64,000 nucleotides of DNA from Franzmannia qiaohouensis (GCF_031451695.1 NZ_JARWAM010000003.1:62001-126000); one strand, 5' to 3'. Counted from the first letter of the stretch, positions 25,667 to 34,981 are shown. The notes: generated from the letters alone by a model not told the origin. Made by a program: numbers and translations.

Positions 25667-28600
25667 GCTGACGCTCTCCCTTGGGATCGATGAAGATCGT
25701 GCTGGTGATCTCGGCTTCATGGACGCTGCCGTCGGCCATCGGCAGGTAGACGCTCTCGCCCATGCGCTGCTGGCCGCCCTTGACCACCGCCAGCGCAAAG
25801 CCGCTGTCGAGGGTCGGGCTGTAGTAGCTCGAGGTGACGTGACCGACCATCGGCATGGGGATGGCGTGGTTGGGATCGAAGACGATCTGCGCGCCCTCCT
25901 CCAGCACCACCTTGGGGTCCTTGGGCCGCAGGCCGACCAGCTGCTTGCGGTCGCTACGGGCGGTATCGCTGCGCGTCAGCGCGCGCTTGCCGATCCACGA
26001 GAACGGCTTGTCGTAGCCTACGCACCACTGCATGCCGAGGTCTTCCGGGGTCACCGAGCCGTCGGTGTCCTGGCCGACGATGATGAAGCCCTTCTCGGCG
26101 CGCAGCACGTGCATGGTCTCGGTGCCGTAGGGCGTCAGGTCGTACTTCTTGCCGTGCTCGAACAGCGCCTTCCAGACGTGCATGGCGTAGTGGGCCTGGA
26201 CGTTGATCTCGAAGGTCAGCTCGCCGGTGAAGGAGATGCGGAACACCCGCGCCGGCACTCCGGCTACCGTGCCTTCGCGCCAGTCCATGAACTTGAAGCT
26301 GTCGCGCTCCAGGTCGATATCGGTGAGCTCGGCGAGCAGCGCCCGCGACTTGGGCCCGGTCACGGTCATGGTCGCCCAGTGGTCGGTCACCGAAGTAAAG
26401 GTGACGTCGAGCTCCGGCCACTCGGTCTGGTGCCACAGCTCCAGCCACTCGAGGATCGCCGCGGCGCCGCCGGTGGTGGTGGTCATCACGAAGTGATTGT
26501 CGGCCAGGCAGCTGGTCACGCCGTCGTCGGTGACCATGCCGTCGTCCTTGCACATCAGGCCGTAGCGGCACTTGCCGACCGCCAGCTTCTCCCACTTGTT
26601 CGTATAGATACGCGCCAGGAACTCACGGGCGTCGGGGCCCTGAATATCGATCTTGCCCAGCGTCGAGGCGTCGAGGATACCCACCCCTTCGCGCACCGCC
26701 CGGCACTCGCGGGCCACCGCCTCGTGCATGCTCTCCTGCTTGACGCCCTGCTTGCGCGGATAGTACCAGGGCCGCTTCCACTGGCCGACGTCCTCGAACT
26801 CGGCGCCATTCTCAACGTGCCACTGGTGCAGCGCGGTATAGCGCTCGGGGTCGAACAGTTCGCCGCAGTGGCGACCGACGATGGCGCCGAAGGTCACCGG
26901 CGTGTAGTTGGGCCGGAACACCGTGGTGCCCACTTCAGGGATGGTGCGCTCGAGGCAGCGCGCGGCGATGGCCATGCCGTTGATATTGCCGAGCTTGCCC
27001 TGGTCGGTGCCGAAGCCCATGGCGGTGTAGCGCTTGACGTGCTCGATGGACTCGAAGCCTTCGCGAGTAGCGAGCTCGATGGCCGCGGCGGTGACGTCGT
27101 TCTGCAGGTCGACGAACTGCTTGGGGGCGCGCAGCGTCGGTTTCTCATGGGGCACCTGGTAGAGCGCGCAGGCCGGCGATTCGTTGAGCGCCTGGCAAGC
27201 CGGCAGCGCTACCTCGGCGGCCTCGCCGCCGGTCGCCGCGGCGGCCCGCGAGCCTACCGCCACGCCATCGGCCAACACCTCGCCCAGGGCGTAGATGCCG
27301 TGGGCCGCGCCGCTGGCGAGTACGCCGTCGACCAGGGTCGGCACGAACCCGAGAATGCCGTCATTCCAGGTCGGCCGCGCGCCGGTGTGGGAAGCGAGGT
27401 GGATCACCGGGCTGTAGCCGCCGGAGCTGGCCACGCAGTCGCAGGCCAGGGTCTCGACCGGGCCGGCAACGCGAAAGCCGTCGATATCGATCCTGGCGAC
27501 CCGCGCCGCCGAGACGCGGTTGGCGCCCTTGGCCTCGATCACTGCGCTGGCGGTGATCACCCGAATGCCGCGCTCGCGGGCCTGGTTGATCAGGTCACCG
27601 TCAGGCGCCTCACGGGCATCGACGATGGCCACCACCTCGCGCCCTGCGTCGTGCCAGTCGAGAGCCGCGCGGTAGGCGTAGTCGTTGCTGACGGAGAGCA
27701 CCAGCTTGTTGCCCGGCACCACGCCGTAGCGGCGGATATAGCTAGAGACGGCGCCCGCCACCAGGTTGCCCGGCACGTCGTTGCCGGCATACACCAGCGG
27801 CCGCTCGTGGGCGCCGGTGGCCAGGATCACCTGACCGGCACGCACCCGATGCATCCGCGCCCGGCTCTGGCGTGCGCCCTGGGCAGTGCGCGGCGCGCTG
27901 TCGGCGAGGTGCTCGGTGCGCCGCTCGTGGAGGGTGACGAAGTTGTGGTCGTGATAACCGTTGGCGGTGGTGCGCGGCAGCAGGGTCACGTTGGCCAGCC
28001 CGCGCAGCGCGTCGAGGGTCTCGGCGACCCACTGCGCTGCCGGCTTGCCGTCGAGGGTCTCGCGGCTATCGAGCAGCGAGCCGCCCATCTCTTCCTGCTC
28101 GTCGGCGAGAATCACCCGCACGCCGCTGCGCGCCGCGGCCAGGGCGGCAGCGAGGCCCGCCGGGCCTGCACCGATCACCAGCACCTCGCAGTGGCGATTG
28201 AAGTGATCGTAGATATCCGGGTCGGCCTCGGCGGGGCTGCGCCCCAGCCCGGCGCTCTTGCGGATGTACTTTTCGTAGGTCATCCACATCGAGGCCGGGG
28301 CCATGAAGGTCTTGTAGTAGAAGCCCGGCGGCATCAGCTTGCCGCCGACCTTGCCGACCAGCCCCATGAGGTCCTTCTGCACGCTGGGCCAGCCGTTGGT
28401 GCTACGCGCCACCAGGCCGTCGTAGAGCGCCTGCTGGGTGGCGCGCACGTTGGGCACTTGGGCGCCCTCGCTGGCACCCAACTGGACCACGGCATTGGGC
28501 TCTTCGGCGCCGGCGGCGACGATGCCCCGTGGCCGCGAATACTTGAAGCTGCGGTTGACGATGTCGACGCCATTGGCGAGCAGCGCCGAGGCCAGGGTAT

Positions 28601-28703
28601 CGCCGTGATAGCCCTGGTAGGTCTGGCCGTTGAAGGTGAAACCGAGTGGCCGGCTGCGGTCGATGCGCCCGCCCTGGGCGAGGCGCTGTACTTGCTGGTT
28701 CAT
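25659..28703 (-). CDS. soxA: Sarcosine oxidase alpha subunit
   Basis: 1014-aa large subunit. The N-terminal ferredoxin-like part contains GYHGDTLASALLANGV. A nucleotide-binding Rossmann motif VLVIGAGPAGLAAALA starts near residue 174. The C-terminal third is a GcvT/aminomethyltransferase-like domain that binds THF (VGILDASTLGKIDIQGPDA, GEDLGMQW-like ending). The length is typical of SoxA (about 960-1005 aa). It overlaps soxD (ATGA) and soxG, so translation is coupled. A 1043-aa open frame on the other strand is a composition artefact. Confidence 0.95.
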   Translation of the reverse strand: MNQQVQRLAQGGRIDRSRPLGFTFNGQTYQGYHGDTLASALLANGVDIVNRSFKYSRPRGIVAAGAEEPNAVVQLGASEGAQVPNVRATQQALYDGLVARSTNGWPSVQKDLMGLVGKVGGKLMPPGFYYKTFMAPASMWMTYEKYIRKSAGLGRSPAEADPDIYDHFNRHCEVLVIGAGPAGLAAALAAARSGVRVILADEQEEMGGSLLDSRETLDGKPAAQWVAETLDALRGLANVTLLPRTTANGYHDHNFVTLHERRTEHLADSAPRTAQGARQSRARMHRVRAGQVILATGAHERPLVYAGNDVPGNLVAGAVSSYIRRYGVVPGNKLVLSVSNDYAYRAALDWHDAGREVVAIVDAREAPDGDLINQARERGIRVITASAVIEAKGANRVSAARVARIDIDGFRVAGPVETLACDCVASSGGYSPVIHLASHTGARPTWNDGILGFVPTLVDGVLASGAAHGIYALGEVLADGVAVGSRAAAATGGEAAEVALPACQALNESPACALYQVPHEKPTLRAPKQFVDLQNDVTAAAIELATREGFESIEHVKRYTAMGFGTDQGKLGNINGMAIAARCLERTIPEVGTTVFRPNYTPVTFGAIVGRHCGELFDPERYTALHQWHVENGAEFEDVGQWKRPWYYPRKQGVKQESMHEAVARECRAVREGVGILDASTLGKIDIQGPDAREFLARIYTNKWEKLAVGKCRYGLMCKDDGMVTDDGVTSCLADNHFVMTTTTGGAAAILEWLELWHQTEWPELDVTFTSVTDHWATMTVTGPKSRALLAELTDIDLERDSFKFMDWREGTVAGVPARVFRISFTGELTFEINVQAHYAMHVWKALFEHGKKYDLTPYGTETMHVLRAEKGFIIVGQDTDGSVTPEDLGMQWCVGYDKPFSWIGKRALTRSDTARSDRKQLVGLRPKDPKVVLEEGAQIVFDPNHAIPMPMVGHVTSSYYSPTLDSGFALAVVKGGQQRMGESVYLPMADGSVHEAEITSTIFIDPKGERQHV

Positions 28704-29041
28704 GCGCGGACTCCTTGGCGGACATCAGCAGTGGAGGCGGCCGCTTCGCTGGCCGAAGGCTCAGCGGTGACGCTGGGCTGCTCGCCGATCTTGTAGGTCT
28801 CGAGGATCGCGTAGCTCACGGTGTGCCGGGTGACGTTGAAGAACTTGCGACAGCCGACGGCGTGCACCCACATTTCGTGGTGGATGCCGCGCGGGTTGTC
28901 ACGGAAAAACAGGTAGTCGCCCCACTCTTCATCAGAGCAGGCCTCGGGTTCGGCGGGGCGCACGATGTGGGCCTGGCCCTTGGGGTGGAACTCCTCTTCT
29001 TCACGGAGCTCCTCGCAGTGGGGGCAGTAGATCTGAAACAT
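28700..29041 (-). CDS. soxD: Sarcosine oxidase delta subunit
   Basis: 113-aa zinc-binding subunit of sarcosine oxidase. The N terminus MFQIYCPHCEELREEEEF carries the C-x2-C pair, followed by His residues, and the family segment EEWGDYLFFRDNPRG-HEMWVHAVGCRKFFNVTR is complete. Start 29041 has AGGAG nine bases upstream. The tail (EPSASEAAASTADVRQGVRA) is low complexity. The stop overlaps soxA. It is separated from soxB by 299 bases that contain repeat copy B, an unusually large gap for this operon. Confidence 0.93.
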   Translation of the reverse strand: MFQIYCPHCEELREEEEFHPKGQAHIVRPAEPEACSDEEWGDYLFFRDNPRGIHHEMWVHAVGCRKFFNVTRHTVSYAILETYKIGEQPSVTAEPSASEAAASTADVRQGVRA

Positions 29042-29165
29042 GGTGGTTCTCCTGAAGCCGCGCATCAACGCTGCGCCGCATCTGTCATTGTCTTCTGGCT
29101 CGAGCCCGCCACCTCGCGAAGGGATGCGCGAACACGCCGTCAATCCATCCCTGAGGACTCGCAGG

Positions 29166-29324
29166 GCTATCGCAAATTGCAGCACCGCTCGGAACTGTTC
29201 CGTCGACAGGCCTGCGAGGAGGCGCTGTGAACCCATCCCTGGGCGCTACCTTGCGCCATCCATGGCGCAAACCTCCTCTTCGGCCTGTCCCCGGCGTTCC
29301 TCGCTCAGAGGACAACTGCGATCG
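29166..29324 (-). repeat. Palindromic intergenic repeat, copy B (inside sox operon)
   Basis: About 155-base copy between soxB and soxD. Arms: GACAGGCC 29205-29212 with GGCCTGTC 29282-29289, GAGGAGG 29216-29222 with CCTCCTC 29272-29278, and the inner hairpin TTGCGCCAT / ATGGCGCAA at 29251-29270. The ends carry ATCGCAAATT (29169-29178) and AACTGCGAT (29314-29322), near-perfect inverted repeats. The remaining bases of the 299-base gap hold only the soxD ribosome site. Read in the sox transcript, it contains AGGAGG followed by ATG and a five-codon frame. Confidence 0.87.
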
Positions 29325-29340
29325 TGCCGTGCAGGTTCGA

Positions 29341-30591
29341 TTAGTGCGCCACCCCGGCGGCACCGTGCTCGTCCACCAGCGCTCCCGAATGGAAGCGGTC
29401 GATGGAGAACGGCGCGGCGATGGGGTGCATCTCGCCCTTGGCCAGGCTGGCGGCGAACACATGCCCCGACCCGGGCGTGGCCTTGAAGCCGCCGGTGCCC
29501 CAGCCGCAGTTGAAGAACAGCCCCTTGACCGGCGTCTTCGACAGAATCGGGCAGGCGTCCGGGCAGGTGTCGACGATGCCGCCCCACTGGCGGTTCATGC
29601 GCACCCGCGAGAAGATCGGGAACATCTCGACGATGGCCTGCAGGGTGTGCTCCACGGTGGGGAAGCTGCCGCGCTGGCCGTAGCCGTTGTAGCCGTCGAT
29701 GCCGGCGCCGATCACCAGGTCGCCCTTGTCCGACTGGCTGATATAGCCGTGGACGTGGTTGGACATCACCACGGTGTCGAGGATCGGCTTGAGCGGCTCG
29801 GAGACCAGCGCCTGCAGCGGATGCGACTCCAGCGGCAGCCGGAAGCCGGCCATCTTGGCCAGCACACCGGAGTTGCCGGCGGTGACGCAGCCAATAGTCT
29901 TGGCCTCGATGTCGCCGCGGTTGGTATGCACGCCATAGACCTGGCCATCGCGGATCTTGAAGCCGGTGACCTCGGTGTTCTGCAGCAGGTCGACCCCCAG
30001 CGCATCGGCGGCACGAGCGTAGCCCCATGCCACCGCGTCGTGGCGCGCCACCCCGGCCCGCGGCTGCCACGAGGCGCCCATCACCGGATAGCGGGCGCGC
30101 TTGGAGCAGTCGAGGATCGGCACGATCTTCTGTACGCCGTCGGCGTCGAGCACTTCACTGTCGATGCCGTTGAGGCGGTTGGCGTTGACCCGGCGCTGGA
30201 TGTCGCGCATGTCCTGCAGGGTGTGGCCGAGGTTAAGCACGCCGCGCTGGGAGAACATCACGTTGTAGTTGATGTCCTGGGAGAGCCCTTCCCACAGCTT
30301 CATGGAGTGTTCGTAGAGCGCCGCCGCCTCGTCCCACAGGTAGTTGGAGCGCACGATGGTGGTGTTGCGCGCCGTGTTGCCGCCGCCCAGCCAGCCCTTC
30401 TCGACCACGGCGACATTGGTGATGCCGTGCTCCTTGGCCAGGTAGTATGCGGTGGCCAGGCCGTGGCCGCCGCCGCCGACGATGATCACGTCGTACTGCT
30501 TCTTGGGCGTGGGATTGCGCCACTGGCGCTCCCAGTGCTCATGGTGGCTCAGCGCGTGCTTGACCAGGCCGAAGCCGGAATAGCGTTGCAT
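29341..30591 (-). CDS. soxB: Sarcosine oxidase beta subunit
   Basis: 416-aa FAD/covalent-flavin subunit where sarcosine is oxidised. The dinucleotide-binding motif YDVIIVGGGGHGLATAYYLA is at residues 33-52, followed by EKGWLGGGNTARNTTIVRSNY. The C-terminal RMNRQWGGIVDTCPDACPIL and NCGWGTGGFKATPGSGHVFA are the usual flavin-site stretches. It is the first gene of soxBDAG and is likely controlled through the upstream region 30592-30798, which contains the palindrome GTCGCATTTGCGAC shared in part with glyA and gbc promoter regions. Confidence 0.95.
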   Translation of the reverse strand: MQRYSGFGLVKHALSHHEHWERQWRNPTPKKQYDVIIVGGGGHGLATAYYLAKEHGITNVAVVEKGWLGGGNTARNTTIVRSNYLWDEAAALYEHSMKLWEGLSQDINYNVMFSQRGVLNLGHTLQDMRDIQRRVNANRLNGIDSEVLDADGVQKIVPILDCSKRARYPVMGASWQPRAGVARHDAVAWGYARAADALGVDLLQNTEVTGFKIRDGQVYGVHTNRGDIEAKTIGCVTAGNSGVLAKMAGFRLPLESHPLQALVSEPLKPILDTVVMSNHVHGYISQSDKGDLVIGAGIDGYNGYGQRGSFPTVEHTLQAIVEMFPIFSRVRMNRQWGGIVDTCPDACPILSKTPVKGLFFNCGWGTGGFKATPGSGHVFAASLAKGEMHPIAAPFSIDRFHSGALVDEHGAAGVAH

Positions 30592-30701
30592 GGACGACTC
30601 CTGGGAGTGGCTGCGCTAGGCGCAGTTTCATGGTTGTGAGCAACTGCATCACTGACGACGATGGTAGAAGCCGTTCAGCGAGGTGAACTACTCGCCAGCG
30701 T

Positions 30702-30729
30702 CATGCCGGGTCGCATTTGCGACAGGCAG
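30702..30729. promoter_or_regulatory. Candidate operator upstream of soxB (TGTCGCA-type palindrome)
   Basis: GTCGCA-TT-TGCGAC at 30710-30723 is a perfect inverted repeat about 120 bases before soxB, flanked by TGCC and GGCA. The 13-mer CTGTCGCAAAYGC (minus strand) recurs in the glyA/AEC gap, and TGTCGCA recurs before gbcA/gbcB and the AraC regulator. A GbdR-like regulator encoded at 33864 is the obvious candidate; this is inference. Confidence 0.45.
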
Positions 30730-30798
30730 GCCAGAGAAACGCGGCCTGCCCTGCAAAAACCCCATGGCAACATGGGCAGCATGAAGCTATCTAGCGCG

Positions 30799-32082
30799 CT
30801 ACCAGCGTGTGACCCAGAGGATTAGCTCGGGAAACAGTGTGAATAGCCCCACCGCTCCCAGCAGTATCAGCCAATAGGGCAAGGAAGCCTTGGCAGCAGT
30901 GGTAAGGTCGACTTCGTTTTTGGAAATGGACGTCAAGACGAAAAGATTCAGCCCCATGGGAGGAGTTATCATTCCTATCTCAACCAGCAGGGTAACGACG
31001 ATGCCAAACCAGATGGGATCAAACCCAAGGCCAATAATCATAGGGAATGTGATAGGCAGCGTCATCAACAGCAGTGAAATACCATCGAAGAAACAACCAA
31101 GCACAATATAGACGATGACGATTAACAGTAGAATACCGTAGGGACCCAGGCCAAAACCACTGATAGCATCTACCGCAGATCGGGGAATACCCAACAGACT
31201 GACGGCCTGAGATAGAATTACCGTGCCGAGCAAGATCATGCCAATTGCTGCGAACATCAGGGAGGCATTTTTAAATGCCTGCCACAGTTTGGGCAGGTTG
31301 AGATTCCCCCATGTCATGCCTAGCACAATACTAGCAACAACCCCCAGAGCGGCGGACTCCGTAGGCGTTGCTATACCCAAGTAAATTGTTCCTAAAACGA
31401 AGAAGATCAATATTGGCAGCGGCCAGATTTCCTTGAGCCCGCGGGCCACTGCTAGCCAGTCCATTCGCCCCTGTGACTCCGGCGCAACCGGCCCGCCAAA
31501 CTTGGTACGCACTATGATCCATATGGAAAAGGCACAAGCAATCATCAGTCCAGGCAGCATACCCGCGATGAACAAGGTGCCGATGGACACATTCTGGGTG
31601 GCGCCGTAGATGATCAGCGCCAGGCTCGGCGGTATCAATAGGCCCAGGGTGCCGCCCGCCGCCAGGCTGCCTACCACCATACCCGGGTCATAGCCGCGCG
31701 ACCTCAGCTCGGGATAACCTACCGAGCCGATGGCGGCGGCGGTCGAGGTGCTGGAGCCGCTGACAGCACCGAACAGTGTACATACTGCAATATTGGTATG
31801 AAGCAGCTGCCCCGGCACACGTGCAAAGAGTGGCGTCAGGCCATTATAAACTCGCTTGGATATGCCACTCGCCAGGAGAATTTCTCCCAGGAAAATGAAC
31901 AGCGGCACCGCGCTCAGCGTAAAGTCGGTCAGCATATTCCAAGAGGCGGTGATCGCCAAAGGGGTAGCGCCATTAGCTTGAAAATACAGCAGCGCCATGC
32001 CAACCAACCCCAGCGCTGCACCCAGTATTGCCCCACTAGTAAGAAGTACGGCAAGTCCACCGCTAAGCAGTAACCAACTCAT
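30799..32082 (-). CDS. TRAP transporter large membrane subunit (DctM family)
   Basis: 427-aa integral membrane subunit of a tripartite ATP-independent periplasmic transporter, driving Na+-coupled uptake of an organic anion or zwitterion. Multiple hydrophobic segments and DctM hallmarks are present: SAVPLFIFLGEILLASG, LFGAVSGSSTSTAAAIGSVG, GGTLGLLIPPSLALIIYG and GMITPPMGLNLFVLTSISK. The start overlaps the small subunit stop by 4 bases. The substrate is unknown; the neighbours (AraC-type betaine regulator, sox, glyA) hint at a betaine-related compound or a C1/C4 acid, without direct evidence. Confidence 0.92.
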   Translation of the reverse strand: MSWLLLSGGLAVLLTSGAILGAALGLVGMALLYFQANGATPLAITASWNMLTDFTLSAVPLFIFLGEILLASGISKRVYNGLTPLFARVPGQLLHTNIAVCTLFGAVSGSSTSTAAAIGSVGYPELRSRGYDPGMVVGSLAAGGTLGLLIPPSLALIIYGATQNVSIGTLFIAGMLPGLMIACAFSIWIIVRTKFGGPVAPESQGRMDWLAVARGLKEIWPLPILIFFVLGTIYLGIATPTESAALGVVASIVLGMTWGNLNLPKLWQAFKNASLMFAAIGMILLGTVILSQAVSLLGIPRSAVDAISGFGLGPYGILLLIVIVYIVLGCFFDGISLLLMTLPITFPMIIGLGFDPIWFGIVVTLLVEIGMITPPMGLNLFVLTSISKNEVDLTTAAKASLPYWLILLGAVGLFTLFPELILWVTRW

Positions 32083-32588
32083 GGTGCCACCTCCCCAGGC
32101 GACACATTGTCGCTAGGTGCTTGACGTATGCCATGGCGACATTGCACCAGTATGCATAGCAGCATGGAAATAGGCATGAGCGTCATCCAGGGCCAAAGCA
32201 GAATGCCGCTAATATCCGTTCGAGATCGGATGGAGTGAGAGAACTCCATGAAGCTCCATGCCTCATAGGCGAACACGACACAGAAGGTCACCAAGGTAAG
32301 CGTGCCGATCGCATCCAGAATGCTGGCCGCTGGCTCAGGCACCATTCTTCGCACGATCTCTATGCGGATATGGCGTCCCTTGTCCAGCACGTAGGGCAGG
32401 CAAAGGAAGGTCATGGAAAGGAACAACAAGCCGGCCAGTTCGTCGGAAAAGCGCACTGGCCGACCGCCAATATAGCGCATTAGCGTACTGACGAAGATCA
32501 GCCCCGTCATCGTAATACCGCTGAGCACACCCAGCAGAAAGGCGCCATGAGCCGATCGCTCAATGATGGCGCTCATTTTCTTCAGCAT
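32079..32588 (-). CDS. TRAP transporter small membrane subunit (DctQ family)
   Basis: 169-aa protein with four hydrophobic segments, as expected for DctQ. Typical features are GRPVRFSDELAGLLFLSMTFLCLPYVLDKGRHIRIEI and a late GILLWPWMTLMPISMLLCILVQ. It pairs with the DctM-like subunit to which it is translationally coupled. ATG 32588 is used; ATG 32576 is possible. It is separated from the binding-protein gene by a terminator-like hairpin. Confidence 0.88.
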   Translation of the reverse strand: MLKKMSAIIERSAHGAFLLGVLSGITMTGLIFVSTLMRYIGGRPVRFSDELAGLLFLSMTFLCLPYVLDKGRHIRIEIVRRMVPEPAASILDAIGTLTLVTFCVVFAYEAWSFMEFSHSIRSRTDISGILLWPWMTLMPISMLLCILVQCRHGIRQAPSDNVSPGEVAP

Positions 32589-32608
32589 CGATCAGTCCAC
32601 CCTGAAAT

Positions 32609-32639
32609 GAAAAAAACGGGAGCCAGCTACTGGCTCCCG
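32609..32639 (-). terminator. Intrinsic terminator/attenuator between TRAP binding protein and permeases
   Basis: CGGGAGCCAG-CTA-CTGGCTCCCG is a perfect 10-bp stem (32617-32639). On the minus strand it is followed by TTTTTTT. It sits 12 bases after the binding-protein stop and just before the permease genes. It should cut most transcripts so that binding protein exceeds permease, a common layout in such operons. Confidence 0.85.
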
Positions 32640-32650
32640 ATGGATAGACC

Positions 32651-33673
32651 TCACTCGGAGAGTGCTTCGGTCACTGTTTCGTAGTACCGCAGGCCATCCT
32701 CGCCAGCGTTCTCCGCCAGACTCTGCCAGTTGTTCCAGGCTGCTGTTACAAAGGTCTCGACATCCTCAGCGGAGAATGGCTCCAGCACGGTGATACCCAA
32801 CTCCTCACGCTCTGCCCGTGCTTCGGCCTCTCGCTCTGGATCCACGGCCAGCTCACGAGTGATATCCCAGACTTCCTGGCCGGCCTCTTCCAGCGCTTGG
32901 CGCTGATTCTCGTTGAGTCGTCCCAAAGCCCGCTCACTGATGCCGAATATCCAAGGCGCCGCGGCCCATGGATGTAGATAGGCCTCGTACTCGGTGACTT
33001 CCTGTAGAGAAATCGTCTTGGCGACGGTAGAGAGATAGTAGGCGCAGTCCACGACACCGGTCTGGAGGGCCATGTACATATCGTTCTGAGGAATCACCTG
33101 AGCTGCAATACCCAGCTCATCGAAGGTCTCGACCAGGTGCCTAGACCAAACTCTTACCTTCTTACCCTGCAGGTCTTCCAAGGTGTTGACGGGGCTCTTG
33201 CAGTGCAACCCTACGTCGAATACTGGCGCTACCACACCACCCACGGTGTGAATATCCCACTGCGCGAAGCCATCGTCATACAGCTCCTTGATGACGGGCA
33301 GGATGTCGAGGTGCTGCTCGGGTTCGGTAATCGCACCTTGGGCATACACCGCCGAGAGAGCCGGAGCATCACGTGTATAATACTCACCGTACAGCAGTGC
33401 CATATCCACCATGCCGCGCTGCAGAGTACGCAGAATATCCGCTTCCTTGAGCCCCAGTGCACCAGCATGGTAGACGTCGATCTTCAGTTCGCCTGCGGAT
33501 TTTTCCTCTACCAGTCGTGCAAACTCCTCGATATGTTCCGCCTCGGGGCGAGATTGCGCCAGACCGCTATGGAAATTCAGTGTGATCTCGCTCGCCTGGG
33601 CATCGGATGCTACCAAGGCGAAGCCCAGCAGCGGCAAGAAAATCTTTAATTTGTTGATTTTGTTGTCTTTCAT
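32651..33673 (-). CDS. TRAP transporter periplasmic binding protein (DctP family)
   Basis: 340-aa solute-binding protein. The ATG at 33673 gives a signal peptide (MKDNKINKLKIFLPLLGFAL...AQA, about 25 residues). The DctP pattern follows: HSGLAQSRPEAEHIEEFARLVEEKSAGEL, YHAGALGLKEADILRTLQRG, DLQGKKVRVWSRHLVETFDELG and QNDMYMALQTGVVDCA, which includes the Arg of VRVW that binds carboxylates in the family. A carboxyl-bearing ligand is therefore likely. It is divergent from the AraC-type regulator gene and is the first gene of its operon. Confidence 0.92.
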   Translation of the reverse strand: MKDNKINKLKIFLPLLGFALVASDAQASEITLNFHSGLAQSRPEAEHIEEFARLVEEKSAGELKIDVYHAGALGLKEADILRTLQRGMVDMALLYGEYYTRDAPALSAVYAQGAITEPEQHLDILPVIKELYDDGFAQWDIHTVGGVVAPVFDVGLHCKSPVNTLEDLQGKKVRVWSRHLVETFDELGIAAQVIPQNDMYMALQTGVVDCAYYLSTVAKTISLQEVTEYEAYLHPWAAAPWIFGISERALGRLNENQRQALEEAGQEVWDITRELAVDPEREAEARAEREELGITVLEPFSAEDVETFVTAAWNNWQSLAENAGEDGLRYYETVTEALSE

Positions 33674-33739
33674 CGATTCACAACCTTCGAATGAGGAGGA
33701 GAATTTCATTCTCCCCGCGCCCCCCATTCAGTAGCGGAC

Positions 33740-33752
33740 CGCATGCGACACC
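33740..33752. promoter_or_regulatory. TGCGACA motif in TRAP/regulator divergent promoter
   Basis: CGCATGCGACACC contains TGCGACA (TGTCGCA on the other strand), the heptamer also found before soxB, glyA and gbcA/gbcB. It lies between the divergent dctP-like gene and the GbdR-like regulator gene, a place where a self-regulating activator could bind. The call rests only on the shared motif. Confidence 0.35.
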
Positions 33753-33863
33753 TTGATGCCGCAGAGCGACGACTTTGATTTTGGCACCACTTTGCGTATC
33801 TTGGACTTTGGTCTACCCGGGACAGTCCCTATCCTAGACCCAACATCAGGAGCCCATTCTCAC

Positions 33864-34916
33864 ATGGCCGCTCATTTCGAAAGCTTGCTCAAGAACAAGA
33901 ACAGGGCTTACTTACCTCCCGGCTCTCACCCCATCGGGCCGCCCCAGACGCGCAAGGTTGCTTTCGTACTGCTGGAGCACTTTTCCATGATGGCCTTCAC
34001 CGGTGCAGTGGATGCCTTGGTGACTGCCAACCTGATGCGCCCCTCTACACCTTACGAGGTAATAGTGGCTAGCATTTCAGGGAAGCACGTATTGAGCGAC
34101 TTACATATCGAGACGCCCGTCAGCTGTCAACTCGAGGAACTCGATGAAAGACAGCTAGATATGTTGATCATCTGCGGCGGGTTGCGCGTTCAACTGCAGC
34201 AAGCCCAAGGTATACGCAATAAACTCAAAGCGGCCAGCAAGGTAGGAGTCACACTAGGTGGCTTGTGGAATGGCGCTTGGTTCCTTGCCGATGCCGGGCT
34301 GCTACATGGGTACGAATGTGCCTACCACCCCGACGGGCGTACTGCCCTGCGAGAGATGTTTCCCGAGGTCACGGTCTCCAAGCACCACCATGTCCTGGAT
34401 AGAGAACGATTGACTTGTGCGGGAGCCAACAGCTCGCTGGACATGATGCTGCAGATGGTGCGGCGTGATTGCGGAGAAGAGTTCACCAACGCCATTGAGG
34501 AGATCCTCAGTTGCGACAAGCGACAAGAAATAGCCGATATATCCGTCATCAGCATCGACCATGACCCGACCTTGCCTCAGCCATTAAAAATTGCGCTAGA
34601 ACTCATGCAGAATAATATAGAAGAACCGCTCTCCATCCACGAAATCGCCGACTGCATCGATATTTCCCGACGGCAGTTGGAACGTCTGTTTCAACGACAT
34701 GTAGATGCCTGCCCGTCACGCTACTATCTCGAACTTCGCTTGACTCATGCTCGCCGCTTACTGCAACAGACAAACAAGTCCATCACCGACATCGCCGTAG
34801 CCACTGGGTTTATCAGTATTTCCCACTTCCGACGTAGCTTCCACCAGCTATTCGATATTCCACCTGGCCGCTTTCGAAAGACACAGGCTAGCCAAGAGCA
34901 CAATCTTCAAGGCTAG
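33864..34916 (+). CDS. GlxA/GbdR-like AraC-family transcription regulator
   Basis: 350-aa regulator with an N-terminal DJ-1/PfpI-like domain (RKVAFVLLEHFSMMAFTGAVDALV, LIICGGLRVQ) and a C-terminal AraC double helix-turn-helix (PLSIHEIADCIDISRRQLERLF, ITDIAVATGFISISHFRRSF). This layout is that of GbdR and CdhR, which activate betaine and carnitine catabolism genes. Start 33864 has AGGAG eleven bases upstream; the frame opens earlier (TTG 33753, ATG 33756) but without a ribosome site. It is surrounded by betaine/sarcosine genes, so it probably responds to betaine or dimethylglycine. Confidence 0.85.
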   Translation: MAAHFESLLKNKNRAYLPPGSHPIGPPQTRKVAFVLLEHFSMMAFTGAVDALVTANLMRPSTPYEVIVASISGKHVLSDLHIETPVSCQLEELDERQLDMLIICGGLRVQLQQAQGIRNKLKAASKVGVTLGGLWNGAWFLADAGLLHGYECAYHPDGRTALREMFPEVTVSKHHHVLDRERLTCAGANSSLDMMLQMVRRDCGEEFTNAIEEILSCDKRQEIADISVISIDHDPTLPQPLKIALELMQNNIEEPLSIHEIADCIDISRRQLERLFQRHVDACPSRYYLELRLTHARRLLQQTNKSITDIAVATGFISISHFRRSFHQLFDIPPGRFRKTQASQEHNLQG

Positions 34917-34981
34917 CCTGCCTGGGCATCCGGAGACGCGACTCTCGCAAGCTTGCTTATGACATATAGCCCGCGCCTAAC

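Noticed and set aside
25665..28796. 1043-codon open frame opposite soxA
   Set aside because: It mirrors soxA codons (GC-rich third positions leave the antisense frame open), has no recognisable domain, and soxA is an unmistakable gene.
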